Assembly: GCA_036401595.1 (NCBI GenBank) | Contig: DASWUM010000039.1 | Location: forward strand, 1 to 64,000 | Direction of reading: 5' to 3' | DNA from: PSRF01 sp036401595 | GTDB taxonomy: Bacteria; Acidobacteriota; Blastocatellia; Pyrinomonadales; Pyrinomonadaceae | Length of the DNA stretch: 64,000 nt | In this document: positions 26,029 to 34,033 of the stretch, piece by piece | How positions within the stretch are numbered: the first letter of the stretch is position 1 | Layout of the letters: each line of letters starts with the position of its first letter | Program-made: the position numbers and the translations under genes | The notes under the pieces: generated by a model | Told to the model about the DNA's origin: nothing | What the model saw: only the letters and a program-made list of their open reading frames with translations | Databases searched by the model: none

Positions 26029-27995
26029 AGTTTGTTCAACTCTCCTCTGCGGGCCTTACTTCGTTGAATCATCCACCAGTAGAGCCAGATGATGATGCCG
26101 ACAAAGCATAGTCCGCCGAGCCATGGGCCAAGTGGGAAGTCTTCCGCCACGAGTCCAATCGGTGCGTCTTTCGAAAGCCCGACGATGAGGCCGGCGTTGA
26201 TGACGCCCCAGATACTCTCGCCGACAATCAATCCCGAAGCGACAAGAGTTCCGAGACGTTCGGCCCGATCGGGATTCCGTGAAGACTGGGCAAATTTTCC
26301 GTAGAAGTGAGAAATCACTGCGCCGACAACGACCGCAAACGTTGCTGACATCGGTAAGTAAATGCCGATACCCACGGCGAGTGGCGGAATGCGGATCTTG
26401 TTCATCGCACCGAGAGTGGTGTCGAGCAGAATGAGACCGACGCCGACGAGCGCGCCGATGCCGAGCATCTTCCATTGGAGACCACCGCCGATAACACCCT
26501 GAGCGAGCGCTGAGATCAGCGTGGCTTGGGGCGCAGGCAATGGGTTTGGGGCAACGACGCCGATGTTCGCAGCCCCCGCAAAACCATACGCCGTGGCGAG
26601 TAAGTTAAGAACAAACGGAATAACAGCCGCGCCCGCCGCCACACCGACGATCAGCGCGATCTGCTGTCGCATCGGCGAAGCACCAACGAGCTGGCCTGTT
26701 TTCAAATCCTGCAAGTTGTCATTCGAGATCGTCGCGCAGGCGAATACGATTGCCGTGATGAAAAGCGCAAATGCGACGAGCGCGGGTTGTGTCGCAGGCG
26801 TGGGAGAAACCGCAAGAATCAGGATCGAAGCGCACATCACTATCGACAAGATACCAACACCCGAGATGGGACTGTTTGAGGCGCCGATGAGTCCTGCCAT
26901 GTAACCGCATATTCCCGCGATCAGGAAGCCGCCGAGCAACACGAACGGCACGGCGATGACTGTCAGCGTCACTGCATGCGGCGCGAGCGCGGTGGGACGA
27001 AGAAACGTAAATGCCAGATAGGCTGCAATCAAAAGACACACAGCCGTAAGAGCAAGGATCCATCCCGGAGATAGATCGCGGTCAAGATCATCTTTCATGT
27101 CTTTCGAGCGCGAGCTTGCCAGTGTGCTGACGAGTCCGCCTACAACCGGCTTTGCAAGTCTTGCGAGTGTGTAGATCGCAGCAATCGCAATCGCACCCGC
27201 GCCGATGAAACGAACTTGAGTGCGCCAGATTCCAAGCGTGTAAGCCGCCAGCGTCGCGCCTTCGGCCGGCGTATTCATCGACGTCAGAATCGGAACGGCA
27301 ATGGCCCAGGCGATGATGAGTCCGGTCAACATCGCGATGCCGACTGACAAACCAACTAAATGGCCGGCGCCAACAAGCGCGAGTGAAAAAGCCACGTCAT
27401 AGCCGCTCGATGCTGTCGCACCGAGTCGAAAGAATCCGGTCACTTGAGCCGCGGCGATGCGAGTCGCGGTCAGGATTGCCAAACCGGCAGACGCGCCCGA
27501 ACCGAGAATCACGGCGATCAAACCTTCTCTCGCTTCTCCAGTGTCATCCTTCGTTTCACCACGCGTGCCGGAGCCGACTTTGAGAACCTCGGCAGCCGCG
27601 ACGCCTTCCGGGTAAGGCAAATCCGAATTAGTTACGAGCGCACGCCGAAGGGGAATCGTGAACAACACCCCGAGAATGCCGCCGCTCAGACAGATCAGAA
27701 ACGACTGCCAGAAAGGAAATCCTGTCCACCAGCCGACGATCACTAGTCCGGGCAGCACAAAGATGATTGCCGAGAGCGTGCCGGCAGCAGACGCGACCGT
27801 CTGAACAATATTGTTCTCGAGTATCGAAGAGTCTTTCACCACGCTCAGGATCGCCATCGAGATGACGGCTGCGGGAATTGACGATGCGAATGTAAGGCCC
27901 ACCTTGAGTCCGAGGTAGACGTTAGCAGCGGTGAAGATCGTCGTAATGAGCGCGCCCAGAATCAGGCCGCGTATGGTCAGCTCTTTTGGTTTCAT
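26025..27995 (-). CDS. OPT family oligopeptide transporter
   Basis: 656 residues from MKPKELT (ATG 27995), the usual start for this family; an upstream in-frame ATG at 28010 abuts a family B repeat and lacks a ribosome binding site. About 15 membrane spans. The family opening KELTIRGLILGALITTIFTA and the conserved GIGIYLPMSATFAVVVGA block are present. OPT proteins import oligopeptides or metal chelates with protons. The gene is coupled to a GNAT gene downstream and lies among peptidase genes, supporting peptide uptake. Confidence 0.9.
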   Translation of the reverse strand: MKPKELTIRGLILGALITTIFTAANVYLGLKVGLTFASSIPAAVISMAILSVVKDSSILENNIVQTVASAAGTLSAIIFVLPGLVIVGWWTGFPFWQSFLICLSGGILGVLFTIPLRRALVTNSDLPYPEGVAAAEVLKVGSGTRGETKDDTGEAREGLIAVILGSGASAGLAILTATRIAAAQVTGFFRLGATASSGYDVAFSLALVGAGHLVGLSVGIAMLTGLIIAWAIAVPILTSMNTPAEGATLAAYTLGIWRTQVRFIGAGAIAIAAIYTLARLAKPVVGGLVSTLASSRSKDMKDDLDRDLSPGWILALTAVCLLIAAYLAFTFLRPTALAPHAVTLTVIAVPFVLLGGFLIAGICGYMAGLIGASNSPISGVGILSIVMCASILILAVSPTPATQPALVAFALFITAIVFACATISNDNLQDLKTGQLVGASPMRQQIALIVGVAAGAAVIPFVLNLLATAYGFAGAANIGVVAPNPLPAPQATLISALAQGVIGGGLQWKMLGIGALVGVGLILLDTTLGAMNKIRIPPLAVGIGIYLPMSATFAVVVGAVISHFYGKFAQSSRNPDRAERLGTLVASGLIVGESIWGVINAGLIVGLSKDAPIGLVAEDFPLGPWLGGLCFVGIIIWLYWWMIQRSKARRGELNKL

Positions 27996-28008
27996 ATTTG
28001 AAGTTCCC

Positions 28009-28035
28009 ATTTGTGCTTTTGTGCCTCTTTGTGGC
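28009..28035. repeat. Family B half repeat between CocE-like and OPT genes
   Basis: On the minus strand AGCCACAAAGAGGCACAAAA-type sequence runs up to the ATG at 28010. It separates the CocE-like stop (28046) from the OPT start. Confidence 0.6.
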
Positions 28036-28045
28036 TGCTCTGTAT

Positions 28046-30016
28046 CTAAGATCCTTTTCGGACAACTGTGAGTTTTACGGCTGACGGGTACTGCTTCGTA
28101 TGGTGCACCTGGTTGTGCGCGATAACACCTTTCGACTCGTCGTAATTCCTGCCACCCGTATTCAGGTTTCGATCGAAGCGAGGAAAGTTGCTGCTCGATA
28201 TTTCGATCCGGATTCGGTGTCCCGCTTCAAAGTAATTGCTGGTCACCATCGGTTGGAGCGTCACTTTGTACACTTTGCCGGGTTCCATCCAGACATTCGG
28301 CTTTTCGTAGCCATTGCGATAACGCATACGCTGGATCGTTTCGTCGAGATTGAATGCACGACCATCCGGATAGACATCGATAAGTTTGACTGTGAAGTCA
28401 GTGTCTCTTGCGTCTGAAGAAACAAATAGTGTGACTTCAATTGGACCGCTTACTTCAATGCCCTCGCGCAACGGCTCGGTGCTGTAGACGAGAATGTCAG
28501 GGCGCGTCTCATTCTTTCGCTGGTCCCACGAGCCCGCCGTGATCGCATTTCCGGTGCAGCAGACATTGCCGCCGAGTGATGGCACCGGATTCATCGGGTC
28601 GTAATCAAACTTGTCGGGAGTGTTTGTTGCTGGCGCTGCCTCGCTTAGCACGCCATCGCCGCTCGACGTGTTTGCCTTGCCGCCACTCGTGAGGAAGAAG
28701 TTCAATGGCTGCGCTCCAGCCGGCGGCCATGTGTCGGATGATTGCCACTTGTTGAGACCCATCGTGTAGTAACGCACACGCGGTGTTTTCTCGAGAATTC
28801 CGTTGCTCTCGCCTTTGAGGAAGTGATCGAACCAGGCATACGTCAACTCGTCGTAATTCAGACGCGCATCGCCGACACTGCGTTCTCCGACGACAGTATT
28901 TTCCGTGGCGCGTTTGAAGCTGCAGTGCAGTGTCGGCGCAATGACCGCGTATTGTTGATTTGCGACTTCCGGAGACGCGGTCTTGCGAACATGATTGAAC
29001 GCTGCCAGGTTTGGACCAATTGAGACGTCGTACCACGACATGAACCAGAATCCGGGAATGTTGATTCTCATGTTGTCGTGCCACAAGCCGCCTTTGTACC
29101 AGGCCGAATCGTTTGGTTCGCGTTGAATCATTGCGCCGCCCGTGTCTACAGGCATGCGATCCGCGAAGATGCCGCGTGGTCCACCTGCTGCGGACATGAT
29201 GTCTTTGACGGGAAGGTGAGCGAGCGCTTTGGCCCAATCGACCGGCGGCAACTGCGCGGCGAGATCGAATGCCTTCGAAGCCTGGATTAAATCTTCCTGC
29301 GACGTGTCTGGTGAAAACATCGGACGGACCTGGTTTTGCTGGCCGTAAAGCCAGGCGATAAACAACAGCTGTACCGCACCGCCGCGATACCAGTTGCCCT
29401 GTTCAAAGTATGGAGCGACACGTCCGACCCCGGCGCCGAAGCCTTGTGGGATCATCGTCGTGTATGCCGGGTTACCCTGAGCCGCGACCGCCAGTTGCCA
29501 TTCTGCAGTCGAAGAGCAGCCGATCGTGCCGACTTTGCCGTTGGACCATGGCTGTTTCGAGATCCATGTGAATTCGTCGACGCCGTCCGTCAGTGGTGGA
29601 CCAAGGATGTCGTAGTTACCCTCAGAGAAGAAGCGCCCGCGCTCGTTCATCTCCACAAATGCGTAACCGCGTTTGACAGCTTCAAGCTCAGTCGAGAGAT
29701 CGCGCGGCACGCCATTACGCACGTCCCAGAAGTTGAAGTTATAAGGAGTGCGCACGAAGATCGTTGCATACTTCTTTGACGTGTCCTTCGGCCGGTAGAC
29801 GTCGGTCGCCATTCGTTTGCCGTCACGCATCGGGATCATCAGTTTGCGTTCGACGATCGCGACTGACTGGAGTTCATTCTCGATCGCTCTGCGACGATCG
29901 AGCATTTCCGGTGTCGTTGTTGGACGACCCTGAGAATGAACTGGCTCGTCAGCGGGGATTTGAACGACGATGACGAAGGCGAGTATCGCCAGGATCAAGA
30001 GTGTTCTCTTGTGCAT
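28046..30016 (-). CDS. Secreted CocE/NonD family X-Pro dipeptidyl-peptidase-like hydrolase
   Basis: 656 residues from ATG 30016 (AAAAGGA about 10 bases upstream); the longer frame to 30103 only adds sequence overlapping the epimerase end. A signal peptide follows (KRTLLILAILAFVIVVQIPA). The N-terminal alpha/beta hydrolase has the entry MIPMRDGKRMATDVYRP and nucleophile region VGTIGCSSTAEWQLAVAAQG. The C-terminal jelly-roll is X-Pro dipeptidyl-peptidase-like (for example DTDFTVKLIDVYPDGRAFNL). Substrates could be acyl esters, beta-lactam-like amides or X-Pro peptides. Confidence 0.88.
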   Translation of the reverse strand: MHKRTLLILAILAFVIVVQIPADEPVHSQGRPTTTPEMLDRRRAIENELQSVAIVERKLMIPMRDGKRMATDVYRPKDTSKKYATIFVRTPYNFNFWDVRNGVPRDLSTELEAVKRGYAFVEMNERGRFFSEGNYDILGPPLTDGVDEFTWISKQPWSNGKVGTIGCSSTAEWQLAVAAQGNPAYTTMIPQGFGAGVGRVAPYFEQGNWYRGGAVQLLFIAWLYGQQNQVRPMFSPDTSQEDLIQASKAFDLAAQLPPVDWAKALAHLPVKDIMSAAGGPRGIFADRMPVDTGGAMIQREPNDSAWYKGGLWHDNMRINIPGFWFMSWYDVSIGPNLAAFNHVRKTASPEVANQQYAVIAPTLHCSFKRATENTVVGERSVGDARLNYDELTYAWFDHFLKGESNGILEKTPRVRYYTMGLNKWQSSDTWPPAGAQPLNFFLTSGGKANTSSGDGVLSEAAPATNTPDKFDYDPMNPVPSLGGNVCCTGNAITAGSWDQRKNETRPDILVYSTEPLREGIEVSGPIEVTLFVSSDARDTDFTVKLIDVYPDGRAFNLDETIQRMRYRNGYEKPNVWMEPGKVYKVTLQPMVTSNYFEAGHRIRIEISSSNFPRFDRNLNTGGRNYDESKGVIAHNQVHHTKQYPSAVKLTVVRKGS

Positions 30017-30059
30017 GCGTGCGGTCCTTTTCGGAGTGTAGGAAATCGAGTGCTTCGGA

Positions 30060-30091
30060 ACGTGCTGTACTGGCGGCCATCTGTGGCCGCC
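30060..30091. repeat. GC-rich palindrome (family E)
   Basis: GGCGGCC (30072-30078) and GGCCGCC (30085-30091) pair perfectly around a 6-base loop. With the flanking GTACAG-like word it resembles positions 11-28 of the window. It lies between the epimerase stop and the CocE-like start. Confidence 0.55.
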
Positions 30092-30102
30092 CTTGCCGGC
30101 CA

Positions 30103-31128
30103 TCAGTTGTTTCGATTACGCCAATTATCCAACAGCAAACGTTCTTTATCACTGTTGAGCCCAGCTTTCAATGTTTCATTTGACTGATTTGCCTGAAACC
30201 ATGCGAGCGTGTCGCCAATCGTGTCACTCAACGGCCGAAATGTGAGTCCTTCCTCAACTGCCTTGCCAGGGTCGATGAACATAAAGCCTTTCAGGTGCGG
30301 GGCGGCTTCTTCCGGCAGCCACAGCGGCATTTCGCTCCACGATGCGACTTGTTGTTCCAACAGAAACTCTTCACTCGCCCAGACAAACCGAGCATCGCTC
30401 TGACTTGTACGCTTGCACTCGTCGAGCAGACCTTGCATGGTGAAGGTATTCGGCATGCCGTGAGTGTTGAAAGCGCCCGCTGCTTTGCGCTCAACCATCG
30501 CGATGGTCCACTCCGCCAGATCGCGCACGTCGATGAACTGGATGAAACGATCGGGACGGCCCGGCGCCAGCACGTCGCCACCCGCCTCTGTGCGCACGAC
30601 CCAATAAGTGAAACGATCAGAGTAATCGTATGGCCCAACAATCAGTCCCGGTCGCAACACGAGTACGCGGCCCGGCATCACTTCTTCGGCCGCTTGCTCG
30701 CACAATGACTTTAGTCCGCCGTAGAGACGTCCGTAAGCAGGCTGTCCTGTTGTATCGATCGCGTTTGCTTCGTCCAGTTGCTCGCTCGTCAACGTCGCGA
30801 GCGGATAGTTCTCAGTGATCCCCGGAACACTGACATCCGCGTAAGCATTTTGACTGGAAACAAAAACGTACCGGTCGATTGAATCAGCTAAGAGTTCTGT
30901 TGCTGCTTTCACTGCACGCGGAAGATGGCCGCAGGTGTCGATTACTGCATCCCACCGGCGTCCCATTAGTTTGTGAATCTCAGTGTGACGATCTCCGACA
31001 ATCGTTTCCACACCCGCGAGTGTTTCCGTGCCGCGATTGAAAAGCGTGACTTCGTGATTACGAGCGAGCGCCGATGTAACCAGGTGCCGGCCGAGAAATC
31101 GTGTACCGCCGATGATCAGGAGCTTCAT
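30103..31128 (-). CDS. NAD-dependent epimerase/dehydratase (SDR family)
   Basis: 341 residues from the ATG at 31128. The Rossmann fingerprint GGTRFLG (residues 7-13) opens the protein, with FVSSQNAYA and YGRLYGGLKSLCE providing the active-site Ser and the atypical YxxxK-equivalent of extended SDRs. The nearest impression is of the isoflavone reductase/RNA-binding-like NAD epimerases common in Actinobacteria and Acidobacteria. It starts two bases after the stop of the upstream gene on the same strand. No signal peptide. Substrate unknown. Confidence 0.85.
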   Translation of the reverse strand: MKLLIIGGTRFLGRHLVTSALARNHEVTLFNRGTETLAGVETIVGDRHTEIHKLMGRRWDAVIDTCGHLPRAVKAATELLADSIDRYVFVSSQNAYADVSVPGITENYPLATLTSEQLDEANAIDTTGQPAYGRLYGGLKSLCEQAAEEVMPGRVLVLRPGLIVGPYDYSDRFTYWVVRTEAGGDVLAPGRPDRFIQFIDVRDLAEWTIAMVERKAAGAFNTHGMPNTFTMQGLLDECKRTSQSDARFVWASEEFLLEQQVASWSEMPLWLPEEAAPHLKGFMFIDPGKAVEEGLTFRPLSDTIGDTLAWFQANQSNETLKAGLNSDKERLLLDNWRNRNN

Positions 31129-31130
31129 AG

Positions 31131-32129
31131 TTATCGTTCGAGCCACATGACGTGAAGGTCGTCATCACCGTAGCTGCGAAGCGTGACGCGCCTGTTCTTC
31201 AACGATGCTTCCGGTTTTGACGGCAGATACTTAATCGGGTAAAGGCGGCCTGTGACCGTGTCGCCGAAGTAATCAAACGTCGTGTCCTTGTAAGTTCCGG
31301 GATACAGATATGCGATCGATGGTTTGCGATCCGGTTTGAACACGATTCTCAGCGATTCTTTTTCTCTTGTCACTGATTGAATGACGCCCTGTTTGCTCGA
31401 TTTGGTTTGCTTGGTGATGAATTCCGTTGTGACGTGCTCAGTACTCGGATGGCTCAACCATTGAAAGGGAACTCGATCCAGCTTTTCCGTGCCCGTCCGC
31501 TCTCGTTCGAAACTAAAAAGATAGCGCCGGGCGAGAATCGGACGATCCAGGAGAGGCCGCAGTTCGCCAGACTGGTAACGCCACCATTGGCCCACCAGAT
31601 ACATCCCCCAGTCGCGTTTTCCTTTCGGATCTTTGTTTGAGATCCAACTCGTTGTGAGAATGTTTATTCGGCCGCCGCTCATTACGAAAGTGCCAAAGCT
31701 GCCGTATTCTTCGACGCTGAACGTCAACGGCGCCGTAAAGTGACGAAACTCAGTGTCGGGAAAGATGAAGATGGTCCAGTAATCGACACCGAGCCCGTTG
31801 CTGCTGCCATCATGATTTGCCACGATCAGTTCTGACTTCCGATCGTTATTGAGATCACCCGTTAAAACCTCGAAATCGGAAGTCTCCCCAAGAAATGTAG
31901 TGCCCGGCCACGTTCCGACAGCTTGACCATCTCTCTCAACTAGGAACGCATCTTTGTCGTCCGACAAAAGCTTGCAGATACGAATCTTGTTTTGCAGCGC
32001 AACACAATGCCCCTTGTCATATCCCGCCACGCTCGCCGCCACCGGCGCTCCAACCTTGATCAGCCTACCTGGTTGCGCGTAAGCGCCTCCGGCAAGTACA
32101 ACGAACAGTGGGATGAATAGTCGACGCAT
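31131..32129 (-). CDS. Secreted unknown protein with FG-GAP-like motif
   Basis: 332 residues from ATG 32129 (GGA upstream). Residues 1-18 (MRRLFIPLFVVLAGGAYA) are a signal peptide. LTGDLNNDRKSELIVANHDG has the D-x-[DN]-x-D calcium-loop spacing of FG-GAP/VCBS repeats. The rest is beta-rich with no catalytic motif I recognise. It is followed after two bases by the epimerase gene, so the two share a transcript. No function assigned. Confidence 0.7.
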   Translation of the reverse strand: MRRLFIPLFVVLAGGAYAQPGRLIKVGAPVAASVAGYDKGHCVALQNKIRICKLLSDDKDAFLVERDGQAVGTWPGTTFLGETSDFEVLTGDLNNDRKSELIVANHDGSSNGLGVDYWTIFIFPDTEFRHFTAPLTFSVEEYGSFGTFVMSGGRINILTTSWISNKDPKGKRDWGMYLVGQWWRYQSGELRPLLDRPILARRYLFSFERERTGTEKLDRVPFQWLSHPSTEHVTTEFITKQTKSSKQGVIQSVTREKESLRIVFKPDRKPSIAYLYPGTYKDTTFDYFGDTVTGRLYPIKYLPSKPEASLKNRRVTLRSYGDDDLHVMWLER

Positions 32130-32180
32130 GTTCCAATGAGACGAGACATTGTACAAGTTGTGATGGCGAGCGTTGAAGTG

Positions 32181-32513
32181 TCAGACCATGTGATAGATCT
32201 GCTCAACTGTGACCATGACCACCTCCTCAGAGAGGACCTCCGTAGCCGCTCGTTTCAATTCACCAACATATCCGGCAACCAGAGCAAAGTCGGTTGATGA
32301 AGCCAACGGCACATCTGAATAGATCAGATTGATTTGGTCTGGAACATGTCTACCGAATTGAGACAGGTAGCTGCCTTCGAGACCGCGCACAAGGGTGCAA
32401 CCACCAAAGGCGTAGATGAATTCCTCTTCAAATGATCGCAAAAGGTTGTCGTATGTTATGAGATGAGGATCGGGAAGATAAACTTCAACTCTTACTCGCT
32501 CGAGCAGTGGCAA
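32181..32513 (-). CDS. Unknown protein, second gene of a coupled pair
   Basis: 110 residues from a TTG start at 32513, with AAAGGAG 7-13 bases upstream, inside the preceding small gene, which it overlaps by 29 bases. No signal or membrane span. The order of predicted strands and helices (RVEVYLPD, then FEEEFIYAFGGCTLVRGLEGSYLS, then DQINLIYSDVP, then a helix, then VVMVTVEQIYHMV) suggests a ferredoxin-like alpha/beta fold. I do not recognise the family. Its coupling to a 49-residue basic protein is reminiscent of small two-gene cassettes. Confidence 0.6.
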   Translation of the reverse strand: MPLLERVRVEVYLPDPHLITYDNLLRSFEEEFIYAFGGCTLVRGLEGSYLSQFGRHVPDQINLIYSDVPLASSTDFALVAGYVGELKRAATEVLSEEVVMVTVEQIYHMV

Positions 32514-32634
32514 GGAACCGCTCCTTTCGTTTGGAAAAGCTTTTCATTCGCTCTATCACCTCTTCTTTTGTGAGTTTCGCGCGGAGAGGGCGCTCAATCG
32601 TAGTTTTCGAAGTGCTAGTTTTGTCTTTCTTCAT
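32485..32634 (-). CDS. Small basic unknown protein (49 residues), first of a coupled pair
   Basis: ATG at 32634, stop at 32485, 49 residues. The product is highly charged with many Lys and Arg (begins MKKDKTSTSKTTIERP, ends RFLATARASKS) and one probable helix (LTKEEVIERMKSFSKR). The downstream 110-residue gene has its ribosome binding site and start within this frame, a strong sign that both are real and translated together. No family recognised. Confidence 0.5.
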   Translation of the reverse strand: MKKDKTSTSKTTIERPLRAKLTKEEVIERMKSFSKRKERFLATARASKS

Positions 32635-32641
32635 AACGCGA

Positions 32642-34033
32642 TTATCTATGGAAAGTCCGGTATGTCAATAGAGCTTGCTCTACTGGCGACTTAGTTATCC
32701 GCTGAGGTGCATAACTTCCGGTCTCGGCGTTTCGGCGTGAATCAGTCTTGATGAGCCCGACGCGGTTCATTGCGAGCGGGATCTCACGGTTTTGCATGAA
32801 CCAACGCCAGATGTTGCCGGTGCGGGCGTTTTCGGCGCTCAGGAGGATTATGCCGACGTTGATGCCGATGACGTCGGTGTCGACCCAACCGGTTTTGGGA
32901 TTGAAGGCGTCGATGAAGCCGTACCTGCCGTAGATCTTCTCGCCATACTTGTCATGCATCGTCCGCAACGCGCGCGTGGCGAGTTCGGGCGTGAACATAA
33001 CCGAACCCCCGGCCGCGGAAGGAACGAGCGTGCCGTCGATGTCAGGATCGCGTGGTGGACCACCCCAGGCGAGATATCCCTTTGCGCTGTCGGATGCGGT
33101 GATGCCCCACATGTCTGGCCCAAAGTCAGGAAAGTCATACCTGAGATTTATGCAGAACGCGCGATGGGCCAAGGTTGCGGAGACGGAATTCTGAAAATAG
33201 TCGATGCGGTCGCCTCGTGTTTCGCGACGGTTACGGAAATCAACCCAGGCATGTGAGTACTGGTGCATAAACAGCGGCACTCCGATGGTGGTGAAATAAC
33301 TGTGACCTTCGTAGCGATATCGATCGCGCCACAACGCGTACCACGACTCAGGTGAGATCGAATACGAAGGCGAACCGATGGCAAGCAGGTAAAGAATCGT
33401 GTTCTCGCTGTAGGTGTCCCAACGCGCTTTTAGAAATCCTGACTCAGGCTTCCAGCCGTGTGACAAAAGACGTGGATGACCGTTGAGCATCCAGCGGAAA
33501 TCGACGCGCTCGTAGATCCGGCTCGCCAGCCGCACGATTTCCGGATCATTTCGAAAACACTGTCGCACTGTCAGAACGCCAGCCAGCAATAGCGCAGTAT
33601 CGATCGACGAGACTTCACTATTCCAACGTCGCTCACCAGTCGTCTTGTCGAGCCAGTGATAGAACCAGCCACGCTGCTGGTACGCGCGCGCGTCGAAGAA
33701 GCGCAACGTATTGCGGGTGCGCTCTCGTGCCTGCGACTCTGCGATCCATTTCCGATCTGCGGCGACGCAGAGAGACGTCAGACCAAAACCTGTAGCGGCG
33801 ATACTGGCGACATTCTGATGACCGGCATCAAGGGGCTTTCCATCCATGCGCGCCCGATCGGGTACGAGCCCCGTATTCGGATCGGCTTGTTCCCAGAAAT
33901 ATTGAAAAGATCGTTTTTGAAGATCATCAAGAAAAGACTGCGCCTCAACAGTCGAACAAAGCCACAAAAAGACACATAAAACACAAAAAAACTGTTTTGT
34001 GAGTTGTGTGCCTTTTTGTGGGCGAACCAGCAT
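32642..34033 (-). CDS. Secreted GH144-type endo-beta-1,2-glucanase-like protein (PF10091)
   Basis: 463 residues. The body, from SFLDDLQKRSFQYFWEQADP to the C-terminal TDVIGINVGIILLSAENA, matches the 'putative glucoamylase' family PF10091, now GH144, whose characterised members cleave beta-1,2-glucan. The ATG directly follows the TAA of the GH3 gene (TAAATG), so translation is coupled. The signal peptide (residues about 14-31) is encoded by a family B repeat at 33961-34023 (see findings). With the GH3 and TonB-receptor genes upstream it forms a glucan-utilisation locus. Confidence 0.85.
   Translation of the reverse strand: MLVRPQKGTQLTKQFFCVLCVFLWLCSTVEAQSFLDDLQKRSFQYFWEQADPNTGLVPDRARMDGKPLDAGHQNVASIAATGFGLTSLCVAADRKWIAESQARERTRNTLRFFDARAYQQRGWFYHWLDKTTGERRWNSEVSSIDTALLLAGVLTVRQCFRNDPEIVRLASRIYERVDFRWMLNGHPRLLSHGWKPESGFLKARWDTYSENTILYLLAIGSPSYSISPESWYALWRDRYRYEGHSYFTTIGVPLFMHQYSHAWVDFRNRRETRGDRIDYFQNSVSATLAHRAFCINLRYDFPDFGPDMWGITASDSAKGYLAWGGPPRDPDIDGTLVPSAAGGSVMFTPELATRALRTMHDKYGEKIYGRYGFIDAFNPKTGWVDTDVIGINVGIILLSAENARTGNIWRWFMQNREIPLAMNRVGLIKTDSRRNAETGSYAPQRITKSPVEQALLTYRTFHR
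33961..34023. repeat. Family B inverted repeat inside the GH144 signal-peptide region
   Basis: Arms 33961-33988 (GCCACAAAAAGACACATAAA and on) and 33995-34023 are inverted copies with a few mismatches and one gap. The same words are found at 3478-3555. Here the element lies inside an open frame and encodes residues about 4-25 of the GH144-like protein. Confidence 0.8.
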
